In this document: positions 52,493 through 61,101 of the stretch, piece by piece
Position numbering within the stretch: the stretch's first letter is position 1
Layout: each line of letters begins with the position of its first letter
Assembly: GCF_948329515.1 (NCBI RefSeq)
Contig: NZ_CAOJCN010000001.1
Location: 678,776-742,775 of the forward strand
Source: Cohnella rhizoplanae
Lineage (GTDB): Bacteria > Bacillota > Bacilli > Paenibacillales > Paenibacillaceae
DNA: 64,000 bases
Direction: 5' to 3'
Made by a program: the position numbers and the translations under genes
The notes under the pieces: model-generated
The model's database searches: none
Told to the model about the DNA's origin: nothing
What the model saw: only the letters and a program-made list of their open reading frames with translations

Positions 52493-53830
52493 ATGACGCT
52501 GCAAAAAGGACACCCGAATCTTCGCAAAATGCGTTTGTTCGATACCGAAAACATCCATTCCGGCGAGGACCGCGACGAATACGAAAAGGATTACGCGCGG
52601 CTCATCCAATCTCCGTCGTTCAGGCGGCTGCAGGGCAAGTCCCAGGTGTTCGGCGCGGGCAGCGGCGACTACTACAGGACCCGTCTGACGCACTCCATCG
52701 AAGTGTCGCAGATCGCCCGGGAAGTCGCGCGAAGACTGGGCAAGCAATACGATTTTCTGGGCAAAAGGGAGCATCCCGGGCTCATGCTGGACCCGGAGGT
52801 CGTAGAGGTGGCTGCGCTCGCGCACGATCTCGGCCATCCGCCGTTCGGCCATAAGGGCGAAGAGGTGCTGAATGACGTATTGACGGAGGAGTTCGGCCTG
52901 AAGTACGAGGGCAATGCGCAGAATTACCGCATCCTGATGTTCCTCGAGAAGCGCGCGGGCAGCGACAGCGGACTCGACCTGAGCGCGTCGGTGCTGCTCG
53001 GCATCAACAAGTACCCGTACAATATCGACGAACCCGGACGGCTGAAGGGCGTCTATCATATGGAATGGGAGGGCATCCGCTACCTGCGCGATCTGTGGGG
53101 CATGCCCGAAGGCTGCGCGACGCTCGAGGCCCAGCTCATGGACCTGTGCGACGACATCGCATACTCGACGCACGATCTCGAGGACGGCATCCGCGCCGGG
53201 AAGATCCCGATGAGCCGCACGCTGTTCGAGGACGAGCGGATCGTGACCTCGCTCATTCAGGAGATTAATGACGATCCGGGCAACCACAGCATGAACTGGG
53301 AGCAGATCGATCTGCGTTCTATGGTTCGGACGGTGCTCAGCAGCTACCTGGAGCAATGGGAGCAGATTTACGTCGAATGCGGGGGCGAGCCCTCGCGGGC
53401 GAGACGCGAGATGAAGGCGCGCTGGGTGCGCAAGTTCGCCAACCAGGTCGGCATTCTGGACGATCCTGAGAAGAACTGGAAAAAGGTGACGTTCATCCGG
53501 GACGGCGCGCAGGATATCGAGCTGCTGCGGACGATGGAAATTCTCAAGAAGCTGGCTTGGGTGACGCTGATCAAGGATTTCCGCGTGCAGCGCCTGCACA
53601 AGCGTAGCGAAGTCATGATCCGAAGGCTGTGGGGCAGCTTTAAGGAGTACGAGACCGGCAAGCTCATCATCCCGCCGGACTGGCTAGAGAGCTTCGAGCA
53701 GCACAAGGGGCATTGGCCGTGGGAGCGGCTGGTGGCGGATTACTTGTCGGGCATGACGGACGCGTACGCGGAGAAAGTATACGGCGAGTTTTTCGCCAGC
53801 CGTTCGGGCTCGATCTACGAAAGGGATTGA
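52493..53830 (+). CDS. dgt: HD-domain deoxynucleoside triphosphate triphosphohydrolase
   Basis: The 445-residue protein is a Dgt-type dNTPase, which cleaves dNTPs to nucleosides and triphosphate and helps control the dNTP pool. It has SPSFRRLQGKSQVFG, TRLTHSIEVSQIAREV, the HD motif AALAHDLGHPPFGHKGE, and MDLCDDIAYSTHDLEDGI supplying the final Asp. ATG 52493 has AAGAGG upstream. It is a single gene between its own promoter and the MerR promoter. Its relatives also act in phage defence, but nothing nearby suggests that here. Confidence 0.94.
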   Translation: MTLQKGHPNLRKMRLFDTENIHSGEDRDEYEKDYARLIQSPSFRRLQGKSQVFGAGSGDYYRTRLTHSIEVSQIAREVARRLGKQYDFLGKREHPGLMLDPEVVEVAALAHDLGHPPFGHKGEEVLNDVLTEEFGLKYEGNAQNYRILMFLEKRAGSDSGLDLSASVLLGINKYPYNIDEPGRLKGVYHMEWEGIRYLRDLWGMPEGCATLEAQLMDLCDDIAYSTHDLEDGIRAGKIPMSRTLFEDERIVTSLIQEINDDPGNHSMNWEQIDLRSMVRTVLSSYLEQWEQIYVECGGEPSRARREMKARWVRKFANQVGILDDPEKNWKKVTFIRDGAQDIELLRTMEILKKLAWVTLIKDFRVQRLHKRSEVMIRRLWGSFKEYETGKLIIPPDWLESFEQHKGHWPWERLVADYLSGMTDAYAEKVYGEFFASRSGSIYERD

Positions 53831-53847
53831 CCGCTTGAGCCCGCCGC

Positions 53848-53879
53848 TTGACCCTGACATTAATGGCAGGGTGTATGCT
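53848..53879 (+). promoter_or_regulatory. MerR-type promoter with dyad operator
   Basis: TTGACC (53848-53853) and TATGCT (53874-53879) are separated by 20 bases, the long spacer typical of MerR-controlled promoters. The spacer region carries a near-perfect inverted repeat, ACCCTG-A-CATTAATG-G-CAGGGT (53851-53872), with one mismatched pair. It lies 32 bases before the merR start and implies autoregulated control of merR-trx. Confidence 0.85.
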
Positions 53880-53911
53880 GGAGTCAACCTGGAGGAAGGG
53901 AGGCGCTTGGC

Positions 53912-54316
53912 ATGAAAATCGGCGAGCTGTCGCGCAAGACCGGGGCGAGCATCCGGTCTCTCCGCTATTACGAATCGCAGGGACTGATCTCGCCGCTGCG
54001 CGAATCGAACGGCTACCGCGAATATTCGCCGCTGGCCGAGGAGCAGGTGCGCACGATCCGTTTCTATCTGCAGCTGGGGTTGACGACGGAGCAGATCGCA
54101 GGCTTTCTGCACTGCGTACTGAGCCGGCCGGAGGCGTTCTGTACCGAGGTCCTGCCGGTATACGAGAGCAAGCTGGCGGACATCGAGGCGCAGATCGCCC
54201 AGCTGACGCGCATCCGCGATAATCTCGTCGACCGCATCTCTTCATTCCGGGACGAATCCGAGCATGGCGAAGGAGAGTCGAAGCGAGATGAGAGAAGCGA
54301 ACGATCTGGATTTTAA
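53912..54316 (+). CDS. MerR-family transcriptional regulator
   Basis: The 134-residue regulator has the MerR winged helix (MKIGELSRKTGASIRSLRYY, ESQGLISPLRESNGYREYS), the YLQLGLTTEQIAGFL segment and a coiled-coil dimer helix. Effector-region cysteines are at positions about 69 and 77 (HCVLSRPEAFC), which could sense a thiol or metal. The tail is charged and disordered. It overlaps the thioredoxin gene by 29 bases, so both are under the MerR-type promoter upstream. Redox control of thioredoxin is a reasonable inference. Confidence 0.92.
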   Translation: MKIGELSRKTGASIRSLRYYESQGLISPLRESNGYREYSPLAEEQVRTIRFYLQLGLTTEQIAGFLHCVLSRPEAFCTEVLPVYESKLADIEAQIAQLTRIRDNLVDRISSFRDESEHGEGESKRDERSERSGF

Positions 54317-54599
54317 AAATGCGGTGAGGCCCTCGGGCGTGACGCTGGTGGACTTCGGAGCGACCTGGTGCCCGCCCTGCAAAGCGCTGCTGCCGGTCAT
54401 CGAGTCGCTGGCTGCGGAGTATGGCGAGCGGGTATCGATCGTCAAGGTAGATACGGACGAGTCGCCCGAAACGGCGTCGAGCTTCGGCGTGATGTCGAAC
54501 CCGACCGTCATCTTGTTCAACGACGGGGAGCCGGTGGAGAAGCTCGTCGGACTTCGCCCGATCGAGGTTTACAGAACGGCGTTGAACCGATACGTTTGA
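54288..54599 (+). CDS. Thioredoxin-like protein
   Basis: The 103-residue protein has the thioredoxin fold with active site TWCPPCK (WCPPC rather than the usual WCGPC), cis-Pro in MSNPTVILF, and GLRPIEVYRTAL at the end. ATG 54288 is preferred, with AAGGAG at 54270-54275; ATG 54264 has no ribosome site. It overlaps merR by 29 bases. Given the atypical CPPC site and the co-transcribed MerR regulator, it is likely a specialised stress thioredoxin, not the main TrxA. Confidence 0.9.
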   Translation: MREANDLDFKNAVRPSGVTLVDFGATWCPPCKALLPVIESLAAEYGERVSIVKVDTDESPETASSFGVMSNPTVILFNDGEPVEKLVGLRPIEVYRTALNRYV

Positions 54600-54693
54600 T
54601 TCCGGCAGACGAACGAAAAGCCTTCAAGACCGAGCGATTCGGCTTGAGGGCTATTTGCGCTTGCATGAACGAGAGCCAAGAATCGGTATGATC

Positions 54694-54720
54694 TTGACAT
54701 ACCCTACGGGGGTATATTAT
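54694..54720 (+). promoter_or_regulatory. copZ promoter with CsoR-type operator
   Basis: TTGACA (54694-54699) is followed by TACCC-TACGG-GGGTA (54700-54714), the CsoR consensus palindrome, directly before an AT-rich -10 region (TATTAT or TATATT, 54715-54723). Copper would relieve CsoR repression. Confidence 0.85.
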
Positions 54721-54755
54721 ATTATCATTATCAACTTCATTCAGAGGAGGTAGTA

Positions 54756-54956
54756 ATGTTGAATACGACGTTAAAGGTAGAGGGCATGTCGTGCGGGCAT
54801 TGCGTTAACAGCGTGGAAGGCGCGCTGAAGAAGCTGGGCGCAGAGGCGAAGGTGGATCTGGCGTCAGGGTCGGTCGCCGTGAATTACGATGAAGGCAAGC
54901 TCGGTCTCGCGGATATTAAAAGCGCGATCGAGGATCAGGGATACGAGGTCGTTTAG
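54756..54956 (+). CDS. copZ: Copper chaperone CopZ
   Basis: The 66-residue heavy-metal-associated domain has the metal-binding GMSCGHC loop at residues 10-16 and full length for CopZ. CopZ carries Cu(I) to the CopA exporter and to CsoR. It has AGAGGAGG upstream and a CsoR-type operator. No copA or csoR gene is adjacent, so copZ is a separate transcript here, closed by a terminator. Confidence 0.93.
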   Translation: MLNTTLKVEGMSCGHCVNSVEGALKKLGAEAKVDLASGSVAVNYDEGKLGLADIKSAIEDQGYEVV

Positions 54957-54986
54957 TTTAATGGGATTAATTATGTTTGCCGAGCA

Positions 54987-55014
54987 GGGAGCCATCCGCC
55001 GATGGCTCCCTTTT
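54987..55014 (+). terminator. Terminator after copZ
   Basis: GGGAGCCATC pairs with GATGGCTCCC across a 4-base loop, followed by four T. Confidence 0.93.
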
Positions 55015-55041
55015 ATATTGGGCAGCGGCAGTAGGGCCCGT

Positions 55042-55248
55042 TCAGAATCTGCCTCCGAGCTGCTGCTCGGCGATTTGTACGAGCCTTTTGGTGATATTGC
55101 CGCCGATCAAGCCGGCTTCGCGCGTCAGCAGATTGCCATAATAGCCGTCCTGCGAGAGCTGGATGCCCAGCTCTTGGGCGATTTCGAATTTCAATTGCTC
55201 TAGCGCGGCGCGGCATTCGGGTACGACGAGCTGGTTCCTTCTAGCCAT
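55042..55248 (-). CDS. Alpha/beta-type small acid-soluble spore protein
   Basis: The 68-residue protein is a classical alpha/beta-type SASP, which coats and protects spore DNA. It has MARRNQLVVPECRAALEQLK, FEIAQELGI, DGYYGNLLTREAGLIGGN (GPR protease region and DNA-contact motif) and ITKRLVQIAEQQL. ATG 55248 has GGAGGTG upstream on the minus strand. That ribosome site lies inside a perfect hairpin. A forespore promoter would be expected but no convincing sigma-G match is visible. Confidence 0.96.
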   Translation of the reverse strand: MARRNQLVVPECRAALEQLKFEIAQELGIQLSQDGYYGNLLTREAGLIGGNITKRLVQIAEQQLGGRF

Positions 55249-55255
55249 ATGTATC

Positions 55256-55273
55256 ACCTCCGTTATTGGAGGT
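55256..55273 (-). promoter_or_regulatory. Hairpin sequestering the SASP ribosome-binding site
   Basis: On the minus-strand transcript ACCTCC pairs perfectly with GGAGGT across a 6-base loop (AATAAC). The GGAGGT arm is the Shine-Dalgarno sequence, 7 bases before the start codon. Translation could therefore be dampened. Confidence 0.6.
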
Positions 55274-55382
55274 TATTATATCGATTGGCAGTTCCTTCTA
55301 TACGGGCCGTTTAGGATACGAATTGTTTCACGTGAAGCAACATTTTATGCCATTAATCGACTTCAGGCGTCGTTAAACGCAA

Positions 55383-56171
55383 TTAATGATTCGTATTTCG
55401 TTCGTTCATGAAGTGAGCTGGCGGGAAACCCGTCAGTTTTTTGAATATTCGGTGGAAATAAGACAGATCGCGGTAGCCGAGATATTCGGAGATCTCCCCG
55501 GCGGTGAGCAGCGACTCCTTCAGCATATAAACGGCGGTCTTCACCCGCACCGCATGCGCGTATTCGCTGATGGTCTGACCGGTAGCTCGCTTAAATAACG
55601 CAGCCGCGTGATTGGGCGTGCGGCCGATCGCGTCGCCAAGCTCTTCCTTCGTGATTTTCTCCCGGTAGTGGCCGGCGATATATGCCTTCATCCGTTCGGT
55701 CAGCAACAAGGAGGAGGGACTTGGCGGTTCTCTCAGCAACTCGCGGCACCATATGGCAACAAGCTCAAGCAGGATCCCCTCGCAGCGGATGACGGCGTAA
55801 GGCGCCTGTTCCTGCCAATCGCCGAGCAACGCCCGCAGCCGGTCGGCCATCCATTCGAAAGGCGCGTATCTCAAGACCCTGGGTACGCCATCATCGAGCA
55901 GCGGAAGTCCGACGGCGGTATCGCGTGGCGCGAGACGGGCGACGTACTTTTCATGAAAGGCGTTGGCCGCGTAATCCTCTTCATACGTTGAATGGGACGG
56001 CACGTATACAATATCGCCCTTGGAGGCGACGAGGGGCATGCCGTCGACCAGAATTTGCAGCTTGCCGTAGGTAACGACCGCCAGCAGATCGTGAGGCCGA
56101 GCATCGTGGTCCGCCTCGGTAAGCGGCAGGCCGCGGTCTTGCCGGAAGCCGGTCAATGCGATTCTGGTCAT
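55383..56171 (-). CDS. AraC-family transcriptional regulator
   Basis: The 262-residue regulator has an N-terminal cupin-like sensor domain (LLAVVTYGKLQILVDGMPLV; GDIVYVPSHSTYEEDY) and a C-terminal double helix-turn-helix (ITKEELGDAIGRTPNHAAAL; SLLTAGEISEYLGYRDLSYF; KKLTGFPPAHF). Such regulators usually control nearby carbohydrate genes. ATG 56171 is preferred, with TTG 56177 as alternative. It is divergent from pyruvate kinase, with about 130 bases between. The ligand is unknown. Confidence 0.92.
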   Translation of the reverse strand: MTRIALTGFRQDRGLPLTEADHDARPHDLLAVVTYGKLQILVDGMPLVASKGDIVYVPSHSTYEEDYAANAFHEKYVARLAPRDTAVGLPLLDDGVPRVLRYAPFEWMADRLRALLGDWQEQAPYAVIRCEGILLELVAIWCRELLREPPSPSSLLLTERMKAYIAGHYREKITKEELGDAIGRTPNHAAALFKRATGQTISEYAHAVRVKTAVYMLKESLLTAGEISEYLGYRDLSYFHRIFKKLTGFPPAHFMNERNTNH

Positions 56172-56299
56172 CGGCAAAGTTTCCTTTCCGATCGTACAAT
56201 AATACGGTAATCATACTATAATTCATATTCAAGGGACAATTCCACGGCTAATATTAAAAGATAATGTCGAACAGAGGCAATGAAGAGAGGAAGAGCATC

Positions 56300-57715
56300 T
56301 TGAGAAAAACGAAAATCGTATGTACCATGGGACCGTCCTGCGACGCTGCCGAGACGCTGAAAAGAATGATCGGAGCCGGCATGAACGTCGCGCGGCTGAA
56401 TATGGCGCACGGCGAATTGTCCGACCACAGCGGCCGCATCGCGCGCATCCGCGAGGCGGCGGCGGAGATGAAGGCGCTTGTGCCCGTGCTCATGGATATC
56501 AAAGGACCTGAAGTCCGGATCGGCAAGCTGGCGGAGCCGGGCGAACTGAAGGCCGGCGATACGCTCGCGCTGACGACCGAGACGATCGTCGGGGACCTGA
56601 AGCGGATCTCGGTGAACTACGGCGAACTGCCGCTCGTCGTGAAGCCGGGCAACCGCATCCTGATCGACGACGGCTTGATCGAACTGACCGTGACCGAGGT
56701 GACGGACACCGAGGTGATCACGAGCGTCGTGAACGGCGGCGTCATCAAGTCCAACAAGGGCGTCAACCTGCCCGGCATCAAGACGACGCTTCCCGGCGTC
56801 ACCGAGCGGGATATCATGCATATCAAGTACGGCGTCGGCGAGAACGTCGACATCATCGCGCCGTCGTTCGTGCGCCGCGCCGAGGACATCCTGCAAATTC
56901 GCGGCCTGCTCGAGGAGCTCGGCGCCCCGCACATCCAGATCATCTCCAAGATCGAGAACGCGGAGGGCGTCGAGAACCTCGACGCGATCCTCGAAGTCTC
57001 CGACGGCATTATGGTCGCCCGCGGCGATCTCGGCGTCGAGATACCGGTCGAGGAAGTGCCGATGATCCAGCGCCAGATGATCGAGAAATGCAACCGGGCA
57101 GGCAAGCCGGTCATCGTCGCCACGCATATGCTGGATTCGATGCAGGTCAACCCGCGGCCGACGCGCGCAGAGGTGAGCGACGTCGCCAATGCGGTCATCC
57201 AAGGCGCGGACTCGGTCATGCTGTCGGGAGAGTCCGCGGCCGGCAAGTATCCGGTCGAGTCGGTCGCGACGATGTCGAACATCGCGCTGAAGGCCGAGTC
57301 GATGCTCGATTATAAGGAAGAATTCTTGCTGCGCGCGAAGGTTCAGCCGGCTACGACGACCGAGGTCATCAGCCAGGCGGTCGTCAGCTCGTCGCTCGAG
57401 CTTGGCGCAGCGGCGATCCTCACGCCGACGGAGAGCGGGTTCACCGCGCGGATGGTGTCCAAGTATCGCCCCAAGGCGCCTGTCATCGCCATCGCGTACG
57501 ACGAAAAGGCGCTGATGCGGCTCTGCCTGCTATGGGGCGTCGTACCCGTAAAGGGCAGTCAGGAGCTATCCACGGACGATGTGATCGCGGCCGCCGTGCG
57601 GCACGGGCGGGACAGCGGCGCGATCGCTTCGGGCGACCACGTCGTCATAACGGCCGGCACGCCGATCGGCAAGTCCGGCACCACCAACTTGATCAAGATC
57701 GAGCAAGTTGTTTAA
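56300..57715 (+). CDS. pyk: Pyruvate kinase, divergent K+-site form
   Basis: Pyruvate kinase makes pyruvate and ATP from phosphoenolpyruvate. The 471-residue protein has RKTKIVCTMGPSCDAAETL, the catalytic Lys in IISKIENAEGVENLD, MVARGDLGVEIP and NPRPTRAEVSDVANAV. It lacks the extra C-terminal domain of Bacillus Pyk. Two potassium-ligand positions differ from consensus: NMAHG (34-38) replaces NFSHG, and MDIKGPE (65-71) replaces the usual DTKGPE, removing the Ser and Thr ligands. TTG 56300 is preferred after AGAGAGGAAGAG; ATG 56264 lies before that site. It may be a second isozyme. Confidence 0.92.
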   Translation: MRKTKIVCTMGPSCDAAETLKRMIGAGMNVARLNMAHGELSDHSGRIARIREAAAEMKALVPVLMDIKGPEVRIGKLAEPGELKAGDTLALTTETIVGDLKRISVNYGELPLVVKPGNRILIDDGLIELTVTEVTDTEVITSVVNGGVIKSNKGVNLPGIKTTLPGVTERDIMHIKYGVGENVDIIAPSFVRRAEDILQIRGLLEELGAPHIQIISKIENAEGVENLDAILEVSDGIMVARGDLGVEIPVEEVPMIQRQMIEKCNRAGKPVIVATHMLDSMQVNPRPTRAEVSDVANAVIQGADSVMLSGESAAGKYPVESVATMSNIALKAESMLDYKEEFLLRAKVQPATTTEVISQAVVSSSLELGAAAILTPTESGFTARMVSKYRPKAPVIAIAYDEKALMRLCLLWGVVPVKGSQELSTDDVIAAAVRHGRDSGAIASGDHVVITAGTPIGKSGTTNLIKIEQVV

Positions 57716-57753
57716 GTTCGTTAATTAACGTACGGAACGGACTTGCGATAAGA

Positions 57754-57794
57754 TAGCGGGATCCAGCGGCATTCGACGCCGCGGATCCCGCTTT
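57754..57794 (+). terminator. Terminator after pyk
   Basis: AGCGGGATCC plus AGCGGC pairs with GCCGC plus GGATCCCGCT, followed by TTT. Confidence 0.85.
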
Positions 57795-57902
57795 CCATTC
57801 ATACGGCCCCGCGTCATTATGGATATCGCAGCCGCGTATGTTACAATCGGCACCAACGGCACGCGCCGCCGACTCATCAATGGCGAAGGCGAGGGAAGCA
57901 AG

Positions 57903-59333
57903 ATGACCTATCGGATCGAAAGGGACTTCCTCGGGGAGAAAGAGGTTCCGCTCGACGCTTATTACGGTATTCAGACGATGCGGGCAGTGGAGAACTTTCC
58001 GATCACCGGCATCCCCGTGCATCATGAACTGATCATTGCGCTGGCGCACGTGAAAAAGGCGGCGGCGATCGCGAACGCATCCACCCACATGCTGCCCCGC
58101 CCGATCGCGGACGCGATCGTCCAGGCGGCCGACGAGATCATCCTGGGCGGACTGTCCGACCAGTTCATCGTCGACTCGATCCAGGGCGGCGCGGGCACGT
58201 CGATCAACATGAACATGAACGAGGTGCTCGCGAACCGGGCGCTGGAGGCGATGGGCAAGGAGAAGGGCGATTACTTCCACTGCAGCCCTAACAATCATGT
58301 CAACATGTCGCAGTCGACCAACGACGCGATCCCGACGGCGATCAAGATCGCGGCTTACCAACAGGCGCACCGCCTGCTGGAGACGCTCGAAGCGCTGCAG
58401 CGCGGATTCGCGGACAAGGCGTCGAGGTGGGACGGCATCATCAAGATGGGGCGCACGCACCTGCAGGACGCGGTCCCGATCCGGCTGGGCCAGGAATTCG
58501 GCGCGTATGCCGCCGTCATCGGCAGGGACGTGTCGCGCATCGGCAGCGCCACCGGCCACCTTCTGACGGTCAACATGGGCGCCACGGCCGTCGGCACCGG
58601 CCTGAACGCCAAGCCCGAATACATTGCCGAAGTCGTGCGCCTGATGGCGGAGGATCTCGGCATCGCGCTCGTATCGGCCGACAATCTCGTCGACGCGACG
58701 CAGAATACGGACGCTTATACGGAGCTGTCCGCCGCCTTGAAGGTGTGCGCGGTCAATCTATCCAAGATCTGCAACGACATCCGCATGATGGCCTCAGGGC
58801 CTCGCGCCGGGCTCGCCGAACTCGCGCTGCCTCCGAGGCAGCCGGGGTCGTCCATCATGCCGGGCAAGGTGAACCCGGTGATGGCCGAGGTCGTGAACCA
58901 GACCGCCTTCCAGGTGATCGGCAACGACCATACGATCTGCCTGGCGGCCGAGGCCGGTCAGTTCGAGCTGAACGTCATGGGGCCGGTCATCGCGATGAAT
59001 CTGCTGCAGTCGCTGCGCATCCTTCGCAATGCCGTCGACGTGTTCATCCAGTTCGCGCTCGAGGGCATGGAAGCGAATATCGAGCGTTGCGAGAAATACG
59101 TGCGGGAGAGCTTCGGCATCGTAACCGCGCTCAATCCGCATCTCGGCTACGAGGTCGCGGCCGGCCTCGTCAAGGAAGCGCTCAAGACCGGTCTGCCGAT
59201 CCGCGATATCATCCTGGAGCGCGGACTCCTGACGCCGGAAGAGATCGACGTCATCCTGGATCCGTACCATATGACGTCGCCGGGCATATCGGGGGAATGG
59301 CTGATCGGCAAGGGCGGGGACCCGCAAACTTAA
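57903..59333 (+). CDS. aspA: Aspartate ammonia-lyase
   Basis: Aspartase converts L-aspartate to fumarate and ammonia. The 476-residue protein has the N-terminal ERDFLGEKEVPLDAYYGIQT, STNDAIPTAIK, TGLNAKPEY and the lyase signature GSSIMPGKVNPVM. Relatives include fumarase C; the YYGIQT start and TGLNAKPEY fit aspartase. ATG 57903 follows GAGGGA; an in-frame ATG at 57819 has no ribosome site. It is followed by an aldo/keto reductase gene 37 bases later. Confidence 0.93.
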   Translation: MTYRIERDFLGEKEVPLDAYYGIQTMRAVENFPITGIPVHHELIIALAHVKKAAAIANASTHMLPRPIADAIVQAADEIILGGLSDQFIVDSIQGGAGTSINMNMNEVLANRALEAMGKEKGDYFHCSPNNHVNMSQSTNDAIPTAIKIAAYQQAHRLLETLEALQRGFADKASRWDGIIKMGRTHLQDAVPIRLGQEFGAYAAVIGRDVSRIGSATGHLLTVNMGATAVGTGLNAKPEYIAEVVRLMAEDLGIALVSADNLVDATQNTDAYTELSAALKVCAVNLSKICNDIRMMASGPRAGLAELALPPRQPGSSIMPGKVNPVMAEVVNQTAFQVIGNDHTICLAAEAGQFELNVMGPVIAMNLLQSLRILRNAVDVFIQFALEGMEANIERCEKYVRESFGIVTALNPHLGYEVAAGLVKEALKTGLPIRDIILERGLLTPEEIDVILDPYHMTSPGISGEWLIGKGGDPQT

Positions 59334-59370
59334 CCGGCGACACGATCTGTTCCTATGGGAGGGAAGCGCA

Positions 59371-60285
59371 ATGAATTTACCAAAAAGAACGCTGGGCCGT
59401 ACCGGACTTGAGGTCACGCCGATCGGATTCGGGTCGATGGAGCTGCGCGGGGATCGCGTATGGAGCGGCAGGCCGGTGGACGACGCCGAGGCGGGACGCG
59501 TCCTGAACGAGGTGCTCGACCAGGGCATTAATTTTGTCGATACGGCCTACTCCTACGGCATCGCGGAGTCGATGATCGGCAAGCATATCGCGCATCGGAG
59601 AGGCGAATACTTGCTCGCGACCAAGTGCGGACGCGAGGTCATCGACAATGGCGCATATGTCGACACGCCGCACTGCTGGGACCGGCGATTCCTCGCGGAG
59701 AGCTTCGACGAGAGCCTGCGGCGGATGAAAACGGATTACGTCGATCTGCTGCAGCTGCACGGACCGATGCCGGAGGAAGCGGAGCGAGAATCGCTAGTCG
59801 CGTTTTTACGCGGACTTCAAGAGACGGGCAAGGTGCGCTGGATCGGCATCTCCAGCTTTCTGCCGGCCGCGCCGCATTTCATCCGCTCCGGGGAGTTCGA
59901 CACGATCCAGATGCCGTATTCGGCGTTGGAGCGCGCGCATGAGGCGCTGATCTCCGAGGCCGCCGCCCAAGGGGCGGGGGTCATCGTACGCGGCGGCGTC
60001 GGCAGAGGAGAGCCCGGCGCGGGACTCGGCCAGCAGGATCAGTGGGCCTACTGGGATAAGGCGCGCATGGACGAGCTGCTGGCGGAGGGCGAGAGCCGCA
60101 CTGGGTTTATGCTCCGCTTCACGCTGAGCCATCCGGCGATTTCCACGATTATCATCGGGACTAAAAATCCGGCTCATCTGCGCGAGAACGTCGCTCAGGC
60201 CGGCCGGGGCATGCTGCCGCCAGACGTTTACGAAGAGGCGAAGCGCAGGTTGGCTGCCGTCGGATCCGAAGTCGCGGAGGCCTGA
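59371..60285 (+). CDS. Aldo/keto reductase
   Basis: The 304-residue NADPH-dependent oxidoreductase has the AKR start LGRTGLEVTPIGFGSMELRG and the catalytic tetrad in FVDTAYSYG (Asp, Tyr), ATKCG (Lys) and LQLHG (His); the C-terminus has SHPAISTIIIGTKNPAHL for cofactor binding. ATG 59371 has GGGAGG upstream. It may be co-transcribed with aspA. The substrate is unknown. Confidence 0.92.
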   Translation: MNLPKRTLGRTGLEVTPIGFGSMELRGDRVWSGRPVDDAEAGRVLNEVLDQGINFVDTAYSYGIAESMIGKHIAHRRGEYLLATKCGREVIDNGAYVDTPHCWDRRFLAESFDESLRRMKTDYVDLLQLHGPMPEEAERESLVAFLRGLQETGKVRWIGISSFLPAAPHFIRSGEFDTIQMPYSALERAHEALISEAAAQGAGVIVRGGVGRGEPGAGLGQQDQWAYWDKARMDELLAEGESRTGFMLRFTLSHPAISTIIIGTKNPAHLRENVAQAGRGMLPPDVYEEAKRRLAAVGSEVAEA

Positions 60286-60381
60286 TTCGCCATCGCCGCG
60301 CAGCCCGCGGGATTATACATACAACCAGAAGGGTAAGGAAGGATCATAGCTATCCATTCTGCCACCTGGGAGTGAATGACC

Positions 60382-61101
60382 ATGCAAAAAACGAATCAAG
60401 TGCTGATCGTCGTGACGAACGGCAAACAGTTGGACGGCGGCGTGCTCGCCGGCGTATGGTGGTCGGAAGTCGCGGAGCCGATCGAGGCGTTCGCCGCGCG
60501 GGGCTATGAAGTCACGATCGCGAGTCCGAAGGGAGGCGAAGCCCTCGTCGATCCGGCCAGCATGAAGGACGCCGGCGAGAGCGCGGAGCATTCATATAGA
60601 AAATGGTTGTCGGACACGATGCCGCTGCGCAAAGCGAAGACGCAGGATTACCAGGCGATTTTCCTCGCTGGCGGCCACGGCGCCATGTTCGATTTTCCGC
60701 AAGACGTCCATCTGCAGAATCTGCTGACGGACTTCGTCACGGCCGGCAAGCCGATCGGCGCGGTCTGCCATGGCGTAGCGGGACTGGTCGGCGCCAAGCT
60801 CGACACGAGCAATCCGCTTGTCGAGAACAAGACGCTTACCGGGTTTACGAACGCCGAGGAAGCGCAGACGCCGCTCCAAGGGCGGCTGCCGTTCCTGCTG
60901 GAGACGAAGCTCAAGGAGCTCGAGGCGAAGTTCGTCGCCGGTCCCGATTATGCCGAGCATGTCGAGGTCGACGGAGGACTCGTGACCGGGCAGAACCCGG
61001 CTTCGTCCAGGGCTGCCGCGATAGCGGTCGCCGACCTGATCGCCGCCGGCAAGCCGCTCGAGCATCGCCAAGGACGCGTGCCTGGAGGTGTCGGACAATG
61101 A
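60382..61101 (+). CDS. DJ-1/PfpI-family protein, Hsp31-like (glyoxalase III type)
   Basis: The 239-residue protein has the catalytic nucleophile elbow AVCHGVAGL, a Glu near the start (WWSEVAEPIEAFAARGYEV), and GGHGAMFDFPQD, all typical of Hsp31-like class I glutamine amidotransferase-fold enzymes that detoxify methylglyoxal. ATG 60382 with TGGGAGTGA upstream is preferred over ATG 60376. It overlaps the next gene by four bases. Together with the aldo/keto reductase it suggests aldehyde detoxification. Confidence 0.92.
   Translation: MQKTNQVLIVVTNGKQLDGGVLAGVWWSEVAEPIEAFAARGYEVTIASPKGGEALVDPASMKDAGESAEHSYRKWLSDTMPLRKAKTQDYQAIFLAGGHGAMFDFPQDVHLQNLLTDFVTAGKPIGAVCHGVAGLVGAKLDTSNPLVENKTLTGFTNAEEAQTPLQGRLPFLLETKLKELEAKFVAGPDYAEHVEVDGGLVTGQNPASSRAAAIAVADLIAAGKPLEHRQGRVPGGVGQ

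Noticed and set aside
55274..55340. Sigma-G promoter for the SASP gene
   Set aside because: A GTATA with a GATATAA-like element about 16-17 bases further was seen on the minus strand, but two mismatches in the -10 and short spacing make it unconvincing.
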